NCBI GenBank assembly: GCA_022394775.1 | Contig: JAGFCB010000232.1 | Coordinates: 1 to 35,016 of the forward strand | Length of the DNA: 35,016 nt | From: Candidatus Poribacteria bacterium | Lineage (GTDB): Bacteria; Poribacteria; WGA-4E; WGA-3G | Reading direction: 5' to 3' | Notes under the pieces: generated by a model | Seen by the model: only the letters and a program-made list of their open reading frames with translations | What the model was told of the DNA's origin: nothing | Database searches by the model: none | Program-made: the position numbers and the translations under genes | Shown: in pieces, positions 1-7,837 of the stretch | How positions within the stretch are numbered: the stretch's first letter is position 1 | Layout of the letters: every line of letters begins with the position of its first letter

Positions 1-599
1 TTTACGCCGGGCGGCACATAAACGAAGCTGCCGCCGCTCCAGGCTGCGCTGTTGAGTGCTGCAAACTGGTTATCCGCAGACGGGATGATTGTACCGAAGT
101 ATTTCTTCACCAAGTCTGGATATTCTTTAACAGCGGTATCGGTATCAAGGAAAACAACACCAATTTTATCCAATTCTTCAACGATGTTATGGTAGACGAC
201 TTCGGAGTCGTACTGTGCGCCAACCCCCGCGAGAAACTTCCGCTCAGCTTCAGGAATGCCGAGCCGATCAAAGGTTTTCTTGATATCGTCGGGTACATCG
301 TCCCAGCTCCGCTCGCTCCGGTCAGAGGCTTTAACATAGTAGTAGATGTCATCGAAATCGAGTTGGGAAAGATCGCCGCCCCATTTGGTCATCGGTTTCT
401 GCTTGAAAATCTTGTAAGCATTGAGCCGGTACTCACGCATCCAGTCGGGTTCGCCTTTGATGTCGCACATCTGATTGATAACTTCCTCGTCCAAACCCTT
501 GCGGGATTTGAATGTCGGTTTAACATCATCATGGAACCCATATTGATATTCTTTACTAATTCCGAGTTCTTCCATAGTGTTCGTTTCAGACTTCGCCAT
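1..599 (-). CDS. sufB: Fe-S cluster assembly scaffold SufB (N-terminal part, cut by window edge)
   Basis: The reverse strand from ATG at 599-597 reads MAKSETNTMEELGISKEYQYG and stays open to base 1, giving 199 residues of a protein that normally has about 470. The N-terminal part has the SufB pattern: an early 'KSRKGLDEEVINQMCDIKGE' block, then 'PDWMREYRLNAYKIF', and a 'VPPGVK' segment at the window edge. SufB is the scaffold of the SufBCD complex, which builds Fe-S clusters in the cytoplasm using sulfur delivered by SufS/SufE. The scaffold residues lie in the missing C-terminal half. A strong ribosome binding site (AGGAGGAAC, complement of 602-610) fixes the start. The start lies 14 bases inside the 3' end of sufC, so the two are probably translationally coupled. 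SufD and SufS would be expected beyond base 1. Identification is confident; function follows from the family. Confidence 0.93.
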   Translation of the reverse strand, partial: MAKSETNTMEELGISKEYQYGFHDDVKPTFKSRKGLDEEVINQMCDIKGEPDWMREYRLNAYKIFKQKPMTKWGGDLSQLDFDDIYYYVKASDRSERSWDDVPDDIKKTFDRLGIPEAERKFLAGVGAQYDSEVVYHNIVEELDKIGVVFLDTDTAVKEYPDLVKKYFGTIIPSADNQFAALNSAAWSGGSFVYVPPGV

Positions 600-1386
600 T
601 TTGTTCCTCCTTAATACCGTGTTTTTCGCGAATTGGATCGTAGCCCTCTGCCTCTAATAACTGCGTGAGTTCCCATCCACCGGATTCAACAATTCTTCCA
701 TCAAGCAGGACGTGTACGAACTGCGGACGGATGTAGTCCAACAAGCGTGGATAGTGCGTGATGACTAACACGCCGAGGTCCGGTCCAATCAATTGATTAA
801 CGCTTTCACCAACGATTCGGACGGCGTCAATGTCGAGTCCGGAATCCGTTTCATCGAGAATAGCGATTTTCGGTTCCAGCATTGCGAGTTGTAGGATTTC
901 AGCGCGTTTCATTTCACCGCCGGAAAACCCATCATTCAGGTATCGCCTCGCGAAAGAATCATCAACGCCGAGTTGTTGCATCTTCTCGCGGAGTTCACGA
1001 CGGAATTCGCGCATCGGAATGAGTCCGTCTTTGTCCGACTCGTTTCCGTTTTTTGCCCGGACTGCGCTAACAGCGAGCCGTAGAAAATTCGCCAAACTGA
1101 CTCCGGGAATCGCTGTCGGATACTGAAAGGCGAGAAAGAGTCCGAGTCTCGCGCGTTCATTCGCTTCCAATTCCAGAATATCAACGCCACTAAAAATCAC
1201 TTCCCCAGAATCAATGTCATAAAGCGGGTGTCCCATTAAACCCTTGGCAAGGGTGCTTTTTCCAGAGCCGTTTGGACCCATAAGCGCGTGGATTTCACCC
1301 TGTTTTACAGTTAGATTTAATCCTTTGATAATTGGTTTCCCTTGCACACTAATGTGCAAGTTTTTAATCGCCAAATCTATGCTCAT
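586..1386 (-). CDS. sufC: Fe-S cluster assembly ATPase SufC
   Basis: This 266-residue ABC ATPase is close to the usual SufC length of about 250. Walker A GPNGSGKS is at residues 37-44, the ABC signature FSGGEMKR is near residue 155, Walker B is IAILDETDSGLD and the switch histidine is in VLVITHYPRLL. The DETDSGLD form of Walker B and the MKRAEILQ segment are typical of SufC rather than transport ATPases. SufC drives conformational change in the cytoplasmic SufBCD scaffold. The ATG at 1386-1384 is preceded by AAGGAGT (complement of 1399-1405) about 13 bases upstream. Its stop overlaps the sufB start by 14 bases, so it is the first visible suf gene in this orientation. A gap of 93 bases separates it from moaA and contains no clear terminator, so read-through from moaA is possible. 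Confidence 0.95.
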   Translation of the reverse strand: MSIDLAIKNLHISVQGKPIIKGLNLTVKQGEIHALMGPNGSGKSTLAKGLMGHPLYDIDSGEVIFSGVDILELEANERARLGLFLAFQYPTAIPGVSLANFLRLAVSAVRAKNGNESDKDGLIPMREFRRELREKMQQLGVDDSFARRYLNDGFSGGEMKRAEILQLAMLEPKIAILDETDSGLDIDAVRIVGESVNQLIGPDLGVLVITHYPRLLDYIRPQFVHVLLDGRIVESGGWELTQLLEAEGYDPIREKHGIKEEQNGEV

Positions 1387-1479
1387 CCGTTGGTTTATAC
1401 TCCTTAAAAAATATCGTGTTCTTTTTTCTTACGTCTGCGTCGTGATAGAATTCTCGTGCATGTCGCTGTAGAAGGCACC

Positions 1480-2475
1480 TCAACCGCCGATCCTCGACAT
1501 GTTTCTTTCGGGTTTAATAAAGTCTGCGGCATTAATCTTGTGTCCTGCCTCTTTTTGTTTAACCGCATCAAGAATTAAGTCCGTAATCACTTTATCTGCT
1601 GCGCCTTCGCGCAATGGCGTAAGTAGATCCGTTTCTGTTAATGAGAAGAGACAGGTCCGAAACTTTCCATCAGCAGTGAGGCGGACCCGGTTACAATTTT
1701 CACAAAACGGTTCACTCACAGAGGGTATAACACCGACTTCGTTCCCGTTATCTGAAAACCGATAACGTTGTGCAGTATCGCTCTTTGCCTCACCGTTCAA
1801 GGTTACCGGTGTGAGCGGGTAGACAGCGTTAATCTGTTCGATAATCTCTTTTCCGGGCACGTACATGTTCCGACCCCACACATCATCTGCATCAAGCGGC
1901 ATAAATTCGATGAACCGGAGTTGATAGTTATTTTTGCGTGCAAAGGTGGCTAAATCGACGATCTCATCATCGGTAAAGCCGCGCATGGCGACAGCGTTGA
2001 CTTTAATCGGATTGAACCCGCAGTTGTGTGCCGTCTTAAGCCCTTCAAGCACACGTGAGAGCACTTTCCGACGCGTCATCTGCTCGAACTTCGCTTCGTT
2101 AAGTGTATCCAAACTCACATTAATCCGACGGAGCCCAGCATCATAAAGTGCTTGTGCTTGGTTAATAAGCCCGATGCCATTCGTTGTTAGACTAATATCT
2201 TTGAGACCTTCTAACTGCGCTAATCGTTTTATGAGTGTTGGCACGTCGGGACGGACAAGTGGTTCGCCCCCTGTAATACGTACTTTGTTGACACCTAACG
2301 CAACGAAAATGCGCGCAAGCTGCAGAATCTCGTCATAAGTCATGAGGGCCGAGTCTGGCATGAAAGTCATGTCTTCCGGCATACAGTAGATGCATCGAAA
2401 ATTGCAGACATCCGTAACTGAGATTCTGAGATTCGTATGGATCCGCCCAAAGCGGTCAAGCATCTGTTGTTTCAT
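1480..2475 (-). CDS. moaA: GTP 3',8-cyclase MoaA (molybdenum cofactor biosynthesis)
   Basis: The 331-residue protein matches the normal MoaA length. The radical-SAM cluster motif CNFRCIYC has Cys24, Cys28 and Cys31. A GGEPLVRPD SAM-binding segment follows. The second 4Fe-4S site is the C-terminal C-x2-C-x13-C in FCENCNRVRLTADGKFRTC. The protein ends in ...MSRIGG, the conserved double-glycine tail that MoaA needs to act on its GTP-derived substrate. MoaA catalyses the first step of molybdopterin synthesis, together with MoaC. The open frame extends upstream to 2535, but a consensus promoter (2507-2535) lies inside that extension, so I take the ATG at 2475 (MKQQMLDRFGR). No strong Shine-Dalgarno is visible, so the transcript would have a short leader of about 25 bases. 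No other moa gene is adjacent. Confidence 0.95.
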   Translation of the reverse strand: MKQQMLDRFGRIHTNLRISVTDVCNFRCIYCMPEDMTFMPDSALMTYDEILQLARIFVALGVNKVRITGGEPLVRPDVPTLIKRLAQLEGLKDISLTTNGIGLINQAQALYDAGLRRINVSLDTLNEAKFEQMTRRKVLSRVLEGLKTAHNCGFNPIKVNAVAMRGFTDDEIVDLATFARKNNYQLRFIEFMPLDADDVWGRNMYVPGKEIIEQINAVYPLTPVTLNGEAKSDTAQRYRFSDNGNEVGVIPSVSEPFCENCNRVRLTADGKFRTCLFSLTETDLLTPLREGAADKVITDLILDAVKQKEAGHKINAADFIKPERNMSRIGG

Positions 2476-2506
2476 TTTAATTTTGACAAGTCCAAAATTT
2501 ATTAAT

Positions 2507-2535
2507 AGTATACCATATCGGTATTCTTTTTGCAA
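2507..2535 (-). promoter_or_regulatory. Sigma-70-type promoter of moaA
   Basis: On the minus strand a TTGCAA -35 box (2530-2535) and a TATACT -10 box (2507-2512) are separated by exactly 17 bases. The predicted transcript start is near 2500, about 25 bases ahead of the moaA ATG at 2475. This rules out the longer open frame that begins at 2535. Read directly from sequence; activity is inferred. Confidence 0.7.
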
Positions 2536-2537
2536 GT

Positions 2538-2563
2538 TTTTTTATAGTAAAAACTATAAAAAA
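2538..2563. promoter_or_regulatory. 10-bp A/T-rich dyad between divergent promoters
   Basis: TTTTTTATAG (2538-2547) and CTATAAAAAA (2554-2563) form a perfect inverted repeat with a 6-base spacer. It sits just upstream of the moaA -35 box and about 55 bases upstream of the rightward -35 box. It could be an operator shared by the divergent genes. The A/T composition also allows a curved-DNA or UP-element role. No known consensus is recognised. Confidence 0.4.
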
Positions 2564-2616
2564 GATTTTGGGTAAATAGTGAGGAATTGTAGTCTTGTTC
2601 TACTGCAAACTTTTTG

Positions 2617-2645
2617 TTGACATATCTATAACTTTTGTGTAAAAT
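2617..2645 (+). promoter_or_regulatory. Sigma-70-type promoter of the 2679 gene
   Basis: TTGACA (2617-2622) and TAAAAT (2640-2645) have a 17-base spacer, nearly perfect vegetative-sigma boxes. The start point would be near 2652, which places an upstream in-frame ATG at 2646 outside the transcript and supports translation from 2679. Confidence 0.75.
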
Positions 2646-2678
2646 ATGTTTATACTTTTGGCAATTGGGGGTAAAATA

Positions 2679-3047
2679 ATGAGCGAAAAAGTGTTTGAAG
2701 TCGGTGGTGTTGAACTCCACGTCGATGAGCGTAATTTCGGCGCAGACGGCGGTCCCTCTGTGCGTGTTTATGGTGAAGCGGACGGCGAAAATATTCAATT
2801 GCTCCGCTTCGATTGCTTCCGCAAGGACCCACACTATCACTACGATCCGGCGGGAAAGAATGACCAACGGTCTCTCGATAAAGCGAGTGTACCGGATTCA
2901 GTCGCATGGACGATTGAACAACTCAAACAAAACCTCGTGGAGATGATTCACACAGCCGGTTATAGCAGCGTCGCGGACAGCGTTGATCAGGCGGCAGTTG
3001 CACAAGTTCTACCTGAAGTAGAATCTTTGATGCGAGGCGAGACTTAA
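2679..3047 (+). CDS. Small conserved protein of unknown function
   Basis: The 122-residue protein starts at ATG 2679 (MSEKVFEVGG) behind a GGGGG ribosome binding site at 2667-2671 and a good promoter at 2617-2645. It has no signal peptide or membrane segment, so it is probably cytoplasmic. The first half looks like a compact beta-rich domain with a conserved-looking RFDCFRKDPHYHYDPAGK block rich in His, Asp and Tyr, which could bind a metal or ligand. The second half is predicted helical (AWTIEQLKQNLVEMI...). I cannot assign a function from sequence; it may belong to a domain-of-unknown-function family. It lies 40 bases before the secreted carbohydrate-binding protein and could be co-transcribed with it. 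Confidence 0.85.
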   Translation: MSEKVFEVGGVELHVDERNFGADGGPSVRVYGEADGENIQLLRFDCFRKDPHYHYDPAGKNDQRSLDKASVPDSVAWTIEQLKQNLVEMIHTAGYSSVADSVDQAAVAQVLPEVESLMRGET

Positions 3048-3087
3048 TTTCTATATTGAACTTTAATACACAAGGGAGAAAATTAAC

Positions 3088-3753
3088 GTGACGAAATCTA
3101 TTACTATTAGCGTGTGCGTACTCACGCTGCTCATAGGTTTGAGTGTTTTTGCGGGAACCCCAATAGACTGGGGCAAATGGAAAGAAGGCGAACTCCTCCT
3201 TGAAAACCACAGTTTTGAAGAGGATTTAGCTGCTTGGGGTTTAGAGGACGGCGCGTGTTGCGGTCGTGGTGGCCTCTACACGATGGAAATTGATAAGAAA
3301 AATCCGCAGCATGGAAAACAGTCGCTCAAGGTTATTGGGCATAAAGCGACAGGTACCGCATGGCATGCGAAGGTTAGACAGAAGGATGCCTCAATGAAGT
3401 CGGGTGAGACGTACACCGTGATTTTTTGGGCCCGCTCCGAGAAACCGCGGGAAGTGGCGTTGAGTATCCAGATGCAACACGATCCTTGGACCTTCTACCA
3501 AGGTGGTGCCATCAATCTGTTAGGACCCGACTGGATGGAGTATCATATCACCTTCAATTCAAATGCCGATGTTGAGAGAGACATGTGGGTCGGACTGTCA
3601 ATCGCTCAGTCCGATGTTGATTTCTGGATTGATAACTTCCGATACTTTGAAGGCGAACCGGAAGACGATCTGAACCGTGAGACACCGTTCCCTGTTGATG
3701 CGAAAGAAAAATTGGCGACGAAATGGGGCGAGGTTAAGGCAGACCGGTTCTAA
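3088..3753 (+). CDS. Secreted protein with a carbohydrate-binding module (CBM4/9-like)
   Basis: Translation starts at GTG 3088, behind GGGAGA at 3074-3079. The first ~22 residues are a signal peptide (basic start, hydrophobic core LTLLIGLSVFA, cleavage near FAG). The mature protein begins near residue 30 with the CBM_4_9 pattern: LLLENHSFEEDLAAWGLE, then a HGKQSLKVIG strand, SGETYTVIFWARSE, and the closing FWIDNFRYFEG. This jelly-roll family binds plant or algal glycans and is usually attached to glycoside hydrolases. Here the module makes up nearly the whole 221-residue protein with no catalytic domain, so it may be a free glycan-binding protein. The last ~40 residues are charged and unassigned. 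A strong terminator follows. Confidence 0.85.
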   Translation: MTKSITISVCVLTLLIGLSVFAGTPIDWGKWKEGELLLENHSFEEDLAAWGLEDGACCGRGGLYTMEIDKKNPQHGKQSLKVIGHKATGTAWHAKVRQKDASMKSGETYTVIFWARSEKPREVALSIQMQHDPWTFYQGGAINLLGPDWMEYHITFNSNADVERDMWVGLSIAQSDVDFWIDNFRYFEGEPEDDLNRETPFPVDAKEKLATKWGEVKADRF

Positions 3754-3781
3754 CCTAACAAAGCAAGTGTTAAAAAATTTT

Positions 3782-3827
3782 ATAGCCGTCACGTGCCTCA
3801 TTCTATAGCCGTGACGGCTATTTTTTT
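3782..3827 (+). terminator. Rho-independent terminator, probably bidirectional
   Basis: ATAGCCGTCACG (3782-3793) pairs with CGTGACGGCTAT (3810-3821) in a perfect 12-bp stem with a 16-base loop, and T7 follows at 3821-3827. An A-run at 3772-3776 precedes the stem, so it can also end the convergent gene whose stop codon is at 3828-3826. Confidence 0.85.
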
Positions 3828-4740
3828 ATTTTTCCTCGTCGCAAAGGATTTCATAGTAGGCTTTGGCGTTGTTGTGCAGTGAGCCGTTTATGAGTCTATG
3901 ATAAGAAAACGTTTCAACACCTGATTGGGTTATTTGACTTCTAATCGCCGATAGGTTCGTTTTAAGTTTTTCCCATTTACCATACATTTTCAGACGACCG
4001 GACTTGGACAGTGAGCGATGATCAGGATTGTGGTACACGAAGCACATTTTATGCTGATCGTATTTTTCTACAATCTGAATGAGTGGGTTAGATAAGTTAT
4101 TGATGTCTAATGTCGGACTCGAGAAAAAATAGCAAAAATTAAATAGAATCTGTGTCTGATCGCCGTTTTCAATGTACCTGTCCAGTAATTTGACCAAATT
4201 ATCGGTGTCGCGGCTTAACTCAAATTTGTCAAAGAAAGGCTCTTGATATCTGTTAGGACCGTATGTGTTGATTGATGCAGCCTTATCGAGCATGGTTTGC
4301 GAACTATCAATTCCGAAATAAGTAATATCGCGCTGTCCTACAAAAGCTCGAAAAGCGATACCGGAAGTTAATGGACCACAACCGAAGTCAATGAACACAA
4401 CTTTATTATTTTCGTTTATTGGTGTGAGGCAATTCGTAAAGATGTGATAAGAACCGAAAAGGTGGCGAGGCATGTGATGGACACAATAGATGGAGACCTT
4501 GTCTTTTGGGAAATAATACTCACTGGATGCTTTATCAAATGACACATCATCAAAATTGCTCTGCCCTTGACTCAGAATGCGGGCGATGTCTTCCCAGTAG
4601 TATATTTTTGTATCTCTAACATCCGCCGCGAGTGCCGGTAGATTGTGTTCAAATGGTTGTACGACCAGTTCTTCAAACAGATGCTTTAGGCTTTCACTTG
4701 GCGCGTAGTAGTTATCATGTGGACGGTGGATATAGGACAT
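3826..4740 (-). CDS. Class I SAM-dependent methyltransferase-like protein
   Basis: The 304-residue protein contains the Rossmann motif I VVFIDFGCGPLTSGIAF near residue 115, followed about 25 residues later by YFGIDSSQTMLDKA, whose acidic position after the second strand would contact the SAM ribose. Together these suggest a class I methyltransferase fold. The N-terminal ~100 residues and the C-terminal region match no domain I recognise, so the substrate is unknown. It lacks a signal peptide and a clear ribosome binding site, but a promoter is visible at 4774-4801. The gene is noticeably richer in A/T than its neighbours, which fits recent acquisition. It converges on the 3088 gene across a shared terminator. 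Its stop overlaps the T-run of that terminator. Confidence 0.75.
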   Translation of the reverse strand: MSYIHRPHDNYYAPSESLKHLFEELVVQPFEHNLPALAADVRDTKIYYWEDIARILSQGQSNFDDVSFDKASSEYYFPKDKVSIYCVHHMPRHLFGSYHIFTNCLTPINENNKVVFIDFGCGPLTSGIAFRAFVGQRDITYFGIDSSQTMLDKAASINTYGPNRYQEPFFDKFELSRDTDNLVKLLDRYIENGDQTQILFNFCYFFSSPTLDINNLSNPLIQIVEKYDQHKMCFVYHNPDHRSLSKSGRLKMYGKWEKLKTNLSAIRSQITQSGVETFSYHRLINGSLHNNAKAYYEILCDEEK

Positions 4741-4773
4741 ATTTTGGAAGTTTTCTTTACGTAATTAGCTAAA

Positions 4774-4801
4774 ATAATAGCAGTTTTTGGAAAAAAGGCA
4801 A
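4774..4801 (-). promoter_or_regulatory. Candidate promoter of the methyltransferase-like gene
   Basis: On the minus strand TTGCCT (4796-4801) and TATTAT (4774-4779) are 16 bases apart. The predicted start lies about 25-30 bases ahead of the ATG at 4740. The boxes are near consensus but the spacing is slightly short. Confidence 0.5.
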
Positions 4802-4892
4802 GAGAAAAGATAGAGGTGCTTAAATGCTATCGCGCGGGACCAGCACCATAGCAATGTATACGGAAGCTACTGCTGTCGAGTTGGGGGTAAGG

Positions 4893-5906
4893 CTACAAAT
4901 CGGCGGTGAGTTCTTCTTGATATGCGAAGAGTGCTGGCGTGCCGCCGGTATGAAGAAAGATGACGGTATCGTCGCGTCCAAGTTTGCCTTGTTGGATATG
5001 ATCTATAAGGCACGCCATCGCCTTAGCAGTATAGACCGGATCAAGGAAGATTCCCTCAGTTTTGGCAACGAGTTTGAGAGCATCAATGCATTCGGGGGTG
5101 AGGTAGCCATAAGCCTGCCCGATATAGTCGTCTGTATTTTGAATATCAGCGTCGGCGACGCGGGTATCTAATTCCAAGAGTTCGGCTGCGCTGTTTGCGG
5201 CGGTGCGCATCCGTTCAAGTTTACCTTCCCAAACAATGGGTGCGATACCGAACGGCTTCATCTTCAGTTCAAGCGTTTTTGTACCGAGGACAAGTCCTGC
5301 TTGTGTGCCACCAACGGAACATGTATAAATCCAATCGGCATCAATGCCCAACTGCTGTTGTTGTTGCGCGATTTCAGCGATGCACCACGTAAAAGCGACA
5401 GCAGCAAGTGCGGTTGAACGTGGCGACGCAACGACGTAAGGTTTCAACCCTTGCGTCTTGAGTTTTTCTGCCAGTTCGTACTTCACCACATCCAATTCGG
5501 GACCAAACGGAGCATCGACAATCTCGACATCCACACCAGCCAAATTATCTAACAACAGGTTCCCTTGGAGGATACTCTTATGGTCTCGGGCGAGACGTAG
5601 ATAGCAGTTGAGACCCAGTTTGCCGCAGGCGGCGGCAGCTTGTCTACAGTGGTTGGACTGGGAAGCCGCGCCATGTACAATTGTATCCGCTCCTTGTGCG
5701 ACCGCGTCGCCAATTGTGAAAGTCAGCTGCCGAACTTTGTTGCCTCCAAAAGCTAAACCTGAGCAATCTTCGCGCTTCATAAGGATACGCGGTCCACCGA
5801 GTGTCTCAGAAAGCCGAGGACATTCTTGAAGGGGTGTCGGAAAATAACCCAGGTCTACTTGTGGTATCTGATCCACCTTTTGGATCAAGGTATCGGCGAT
5901 TTTCAT
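4893..5906 (-). CDS. PLP-dependent D-cysteine desulfhydrase / ACC deaminase family enzyme
   Basis: The 337-residue protein has the fold-type II PLP pattern of this family. After YFPTPLQECPRLSE comes LMKREDCSGLAFGGNKVRQL, in which the Lys of GGNK is the expected Schiff-base residue. GAASQSNHCRQAAAAC corresponds to the substrate-binding QSNH loop, and the glycine-rich CSVGGTQAG loop holds the PLP phosphate. FLHTGGTPALFAY closes the protein. Family members cleave D-cysteine to pyruvate, ammonia and sulfide, or deaminate 1-aminocyclopropane-1-carboxylate; the sequence alone does not decide which. The start at 5906 gives the conserved MKIADTLIQKVDQIP N-terminus; the open frame continues upstream into the preceding gene. 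GGAG lies about 8 bases before it. Only 4 bases separate it from the stop of the upstream 5911-7626 gene, so the two form an operon. Confidence 0.9.
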   Translation of the reverse strand: MKIADTLIQKVDQIPQVDLGYFPTPLQECPRLSETLGGPRILMKREDCSGLAFGGNKVRQLTFTIGDAVAQGADTIVHGAASQSNHCRQAAAACGKLGLNCYLRLARDHKSILQGNLLLDNLAGVDVEIVDAPFGPELDVVKYELAEKLKTQGLKPYVVASPRSTALAAVAFTWCIAEIAQQQQQLGIDADWIYTCSVGGTQAGLVLGTKTLELKMKPFGIAPIVWEGKLERMRTAANSAAELLELDTRVADADIQNTDDYIGQAYGYLTPECIDALKLVAKTEGIFLDPVYTAKAMACLIDHIQQGKLGRDDTVIFLHTGGTPALFAYQEELTADL

Positions 5907-5910
5907 CCAG

Positions 5911-7626
5911 TTACTCCGCTTCAATGACGACAGCCATCTGACTGATACGTCTTCCATCCTTGGATTGCAATCCGTGCGTGACGACTTCGATAATCGTGCC
6001 TGGCTCGCACTCGCTCGGACGTGCATCTTTCACCTTGTGATGCTTCGGTGAAACTTTCGTTTTTCCGACTTCGATTGGGATCACTTCAGAGTTGACGAGA
6101 TCCAAGAACCAATCAAGGCGTTCGGGTAATTCATTGCCTCGTGTACGCTTTGCGACTTCAACAAAAAGATAGTCTCGTATAAACTCAATGAGGAACTTTT
6201 TGAAGATCAGCACTTCAATTTTTGCAGCGTGATTTTTCTCTTGTTCAGTGAGTTTACTGGCGAAACGGTGGAGATAGGCATCACATTCATTTTGGATTTT
6301 CTCCAAATCGCGTTCGTTTTCAGCGAGGAGATCTGGGAACAGTGTTGGCGACGGTGTAGCGGTGCCGCGTGTCTGCTTAAGTGTCTGCCGGAGCCTTGTA
6401 TCCACTTCAGTAAGCACCTGAGCCAGCTGCTCGGTTTCAGGCGTAGGACGTCCGGTTTCTTTCTGCCATGCGATCACTTCGTTCACCATGAGGTTTAGGA
6501 GCAAGATTGCGATTTCCTCTTCGTTGAGTGTATCCACGCCCCAAGAATTAAAAAGATTGAATCCGTATCCCTCATTGTAATCCCGTTCCAACTTAGCGAG
6601 TTGGTCTTGAAATTCGTTCTGAATCGCTTCACCTTTTTCCCGGTAATAAGTTTTACCGCGCCGACCACCAGCGGCAAGCCCCAACGTTTGGGCAAGTTGT
6701 CCGAAAACACCTTTCTCTTTCGATCTTGAAGCGCGGTGCCCAGATTTCACTGTGGCATTCAACGCTGCGGCTTGTGCTTTTCGTTGTTCTACGAGGGCAC
6801 TCGGCGGAAGCGTAGGAACTGTAATCTTGAATTCTGCGTTAGAATCCACGATTTGTGACACAGGCACGGCTTTCTGAGTTAGGGGGAGTTTCATTACGAT
6901 CGGTGTAGGTACAAGTTTTTCTTCCTGCTTTTGTTCGTTCTCTGGAGCCACTGGGTTCGGATGAGTTACTTCTGAAGTATGCGGGGCTGCTACTTCTTCT
7001 ACTTGCTCTTCTGCTTCAACCTCGGATTTGAGAGATTCGTTTTCGTCTCTATCAATTCCAAGCAGTTCCGGAATCTCTGTTTGGAGGGAATTTTCTATTC
7101 CGTCTTCTATTTGCTGCGTCGTTTCATCCCCAGAAGCAGGGGTTTCGTCTCCATAGTTAGGCATCTCTGAAGAGGGGGTAACAGGCGCGACTGCAGATTC
7201 TTCTGGGATCTTCAATGTGGGTGCATCAACTTCGTCCTGATCCGCTGTTATTGATTCAGGTGTGGGTCCGCTCAATTCCGCTATCTCTTGCGGTGTCTTT
7301 TTTTCCGTTGGCATCTCGGGGTTGAGTGCGTTCAATTCAGTTACTATTTTTTCAATACGGGCAGAAACGGGGTCCGCATCATCAACAAAGAAAGTCAAGC
7401 GATATGCTTCAAGAATCTCTGTTGGGAGGCGACGCAAAATGGGCGCGCTGGTTAACTGAAAATTCACCCAATTAGCGAGTCCGCTCGCTGCAAGTTTCTG
7501 GTACATCACACGCACCCGTTTTTCCTCATTAACCAGATTCCGTACACTCATCATGGTACAGTTACCATCGATGGTGAATGCTATTTCAACGTCTCGGAAA
7601 CGCCCTGTTACGCTGTTCCTAGCCAT
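5911..7626 (-). CDS. Large cytoplasmic protein with a GrpE-like C-terminal domain
   Basis: The start at 7626 (MARNSVTGRFRDVEIAF) sits behind AAGGAGAAGG at the ideal distance and gives 571 residues. Three parts are visible. Residues ~1-120 form an unassigned folded domain. Residues ~120-260 are an acidic, Pro/Ser/Glu-rich and probably disordered linker. Residues ~300-571 are mostly helical. The last ~85 residues resemble the end of the DnaK nucleotide exchange factor GrpE: a helix, then SEVIPIEVGKTKVSPKHHKV (like GrpE 'GvepiegqFdPnlHea'), then PGTIIEVVTHG and RRISQMAVVIEAE (like 'pGtVveelqkGY...RvlRpA.V.V'). This is a weak but ordered match made by eye. If right, it could be a modified Hsp70 co-factor. 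It is far longer than GrpE (about 190 residues). It lies directly upstream of the PLP enzyme, 4 bases away. Confidence 0.6.
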   Translation of the reverse strand: MARNSVTGRFRDVEIAFTIDGNCTMMSVRNLVNEEKRVRVMYQKLAASGLANWVNFQLTSAPILRRLPTEILEAYRLTFFVDDADPVSARIEKIVTELNALNPEMPTEKKTPQEIAELSGPTPESITADQDEVDAPTLKIPEESAVAPVTPSSEMPNYGDETPASGDETTQQIEDGIENSLQTEIPELLGIDRDENESLKSEVEAEEQVEEVAAPHTSEVTHPNPVAPENEQKQEEKLVPTPIVMKLPLTQKAVPVSQIVDSNAEFKITVPTLPPSALVEQRKAQAAALNATVKSGHRASRSKEKGVFGQLAQTLGLAAGGRRGKTYYREKGEAIQNEFQDQLAKLERDYNEGYGFNLFNSWGVDTLNEEEIAILLLNLMVNEVIAWQKETGRPTPETEQLAQVLTEVDTRLRQTLKQTRGTATPSPTLFPDLLAENERDLEKIQNECDAYLHRFASKLTEQEKNHAAKIEVLIFKKFLIEFIRDYLFVEVAKRTRGNELPERLDWFLDLVNSEVIPIEVGKTKVSPKHHKVKDARPSECEPGTIIEVVTHGLQSKDGRRISQMAVVIEAE

Positions 7627-7837
7627 GTTATCCTTCTCCTTGAAAATCTCTTTGTTCTCTTTATACCTACAGTTATGAAAGGTTGTAAAAGTGAGCATAA
7701 GTTTGTTAAACTGTATTGGACTAATTCAATTCAACGTCTTTTTGTCAATTTGCGTTACAAAATTTTTGCTATTCAGTTGTTCCTTGAATCAAAACAGTTT
7801 TTGATAAAATAATAGGTGCGCGAAACAAGGATGGAAA

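Noticed and set aside
189..614. 141-residue plus-strand open frame
   Set aside because: Antisense to sufB, whose translation is clearly the real one.
2476..2535. 20-residue N-terminal extension of MoaA
   Set aside because: The moaA promoter boxes lie inside the extension and homologous MoaA proteins start near MKQQMLDRFGR.
4824..5171. 115-residue plus-strand open frame
   Set aside because: It lies antisense to the conserved C-terminus of the PLP enzyme, has no ribosome binding site and resembles no protein.
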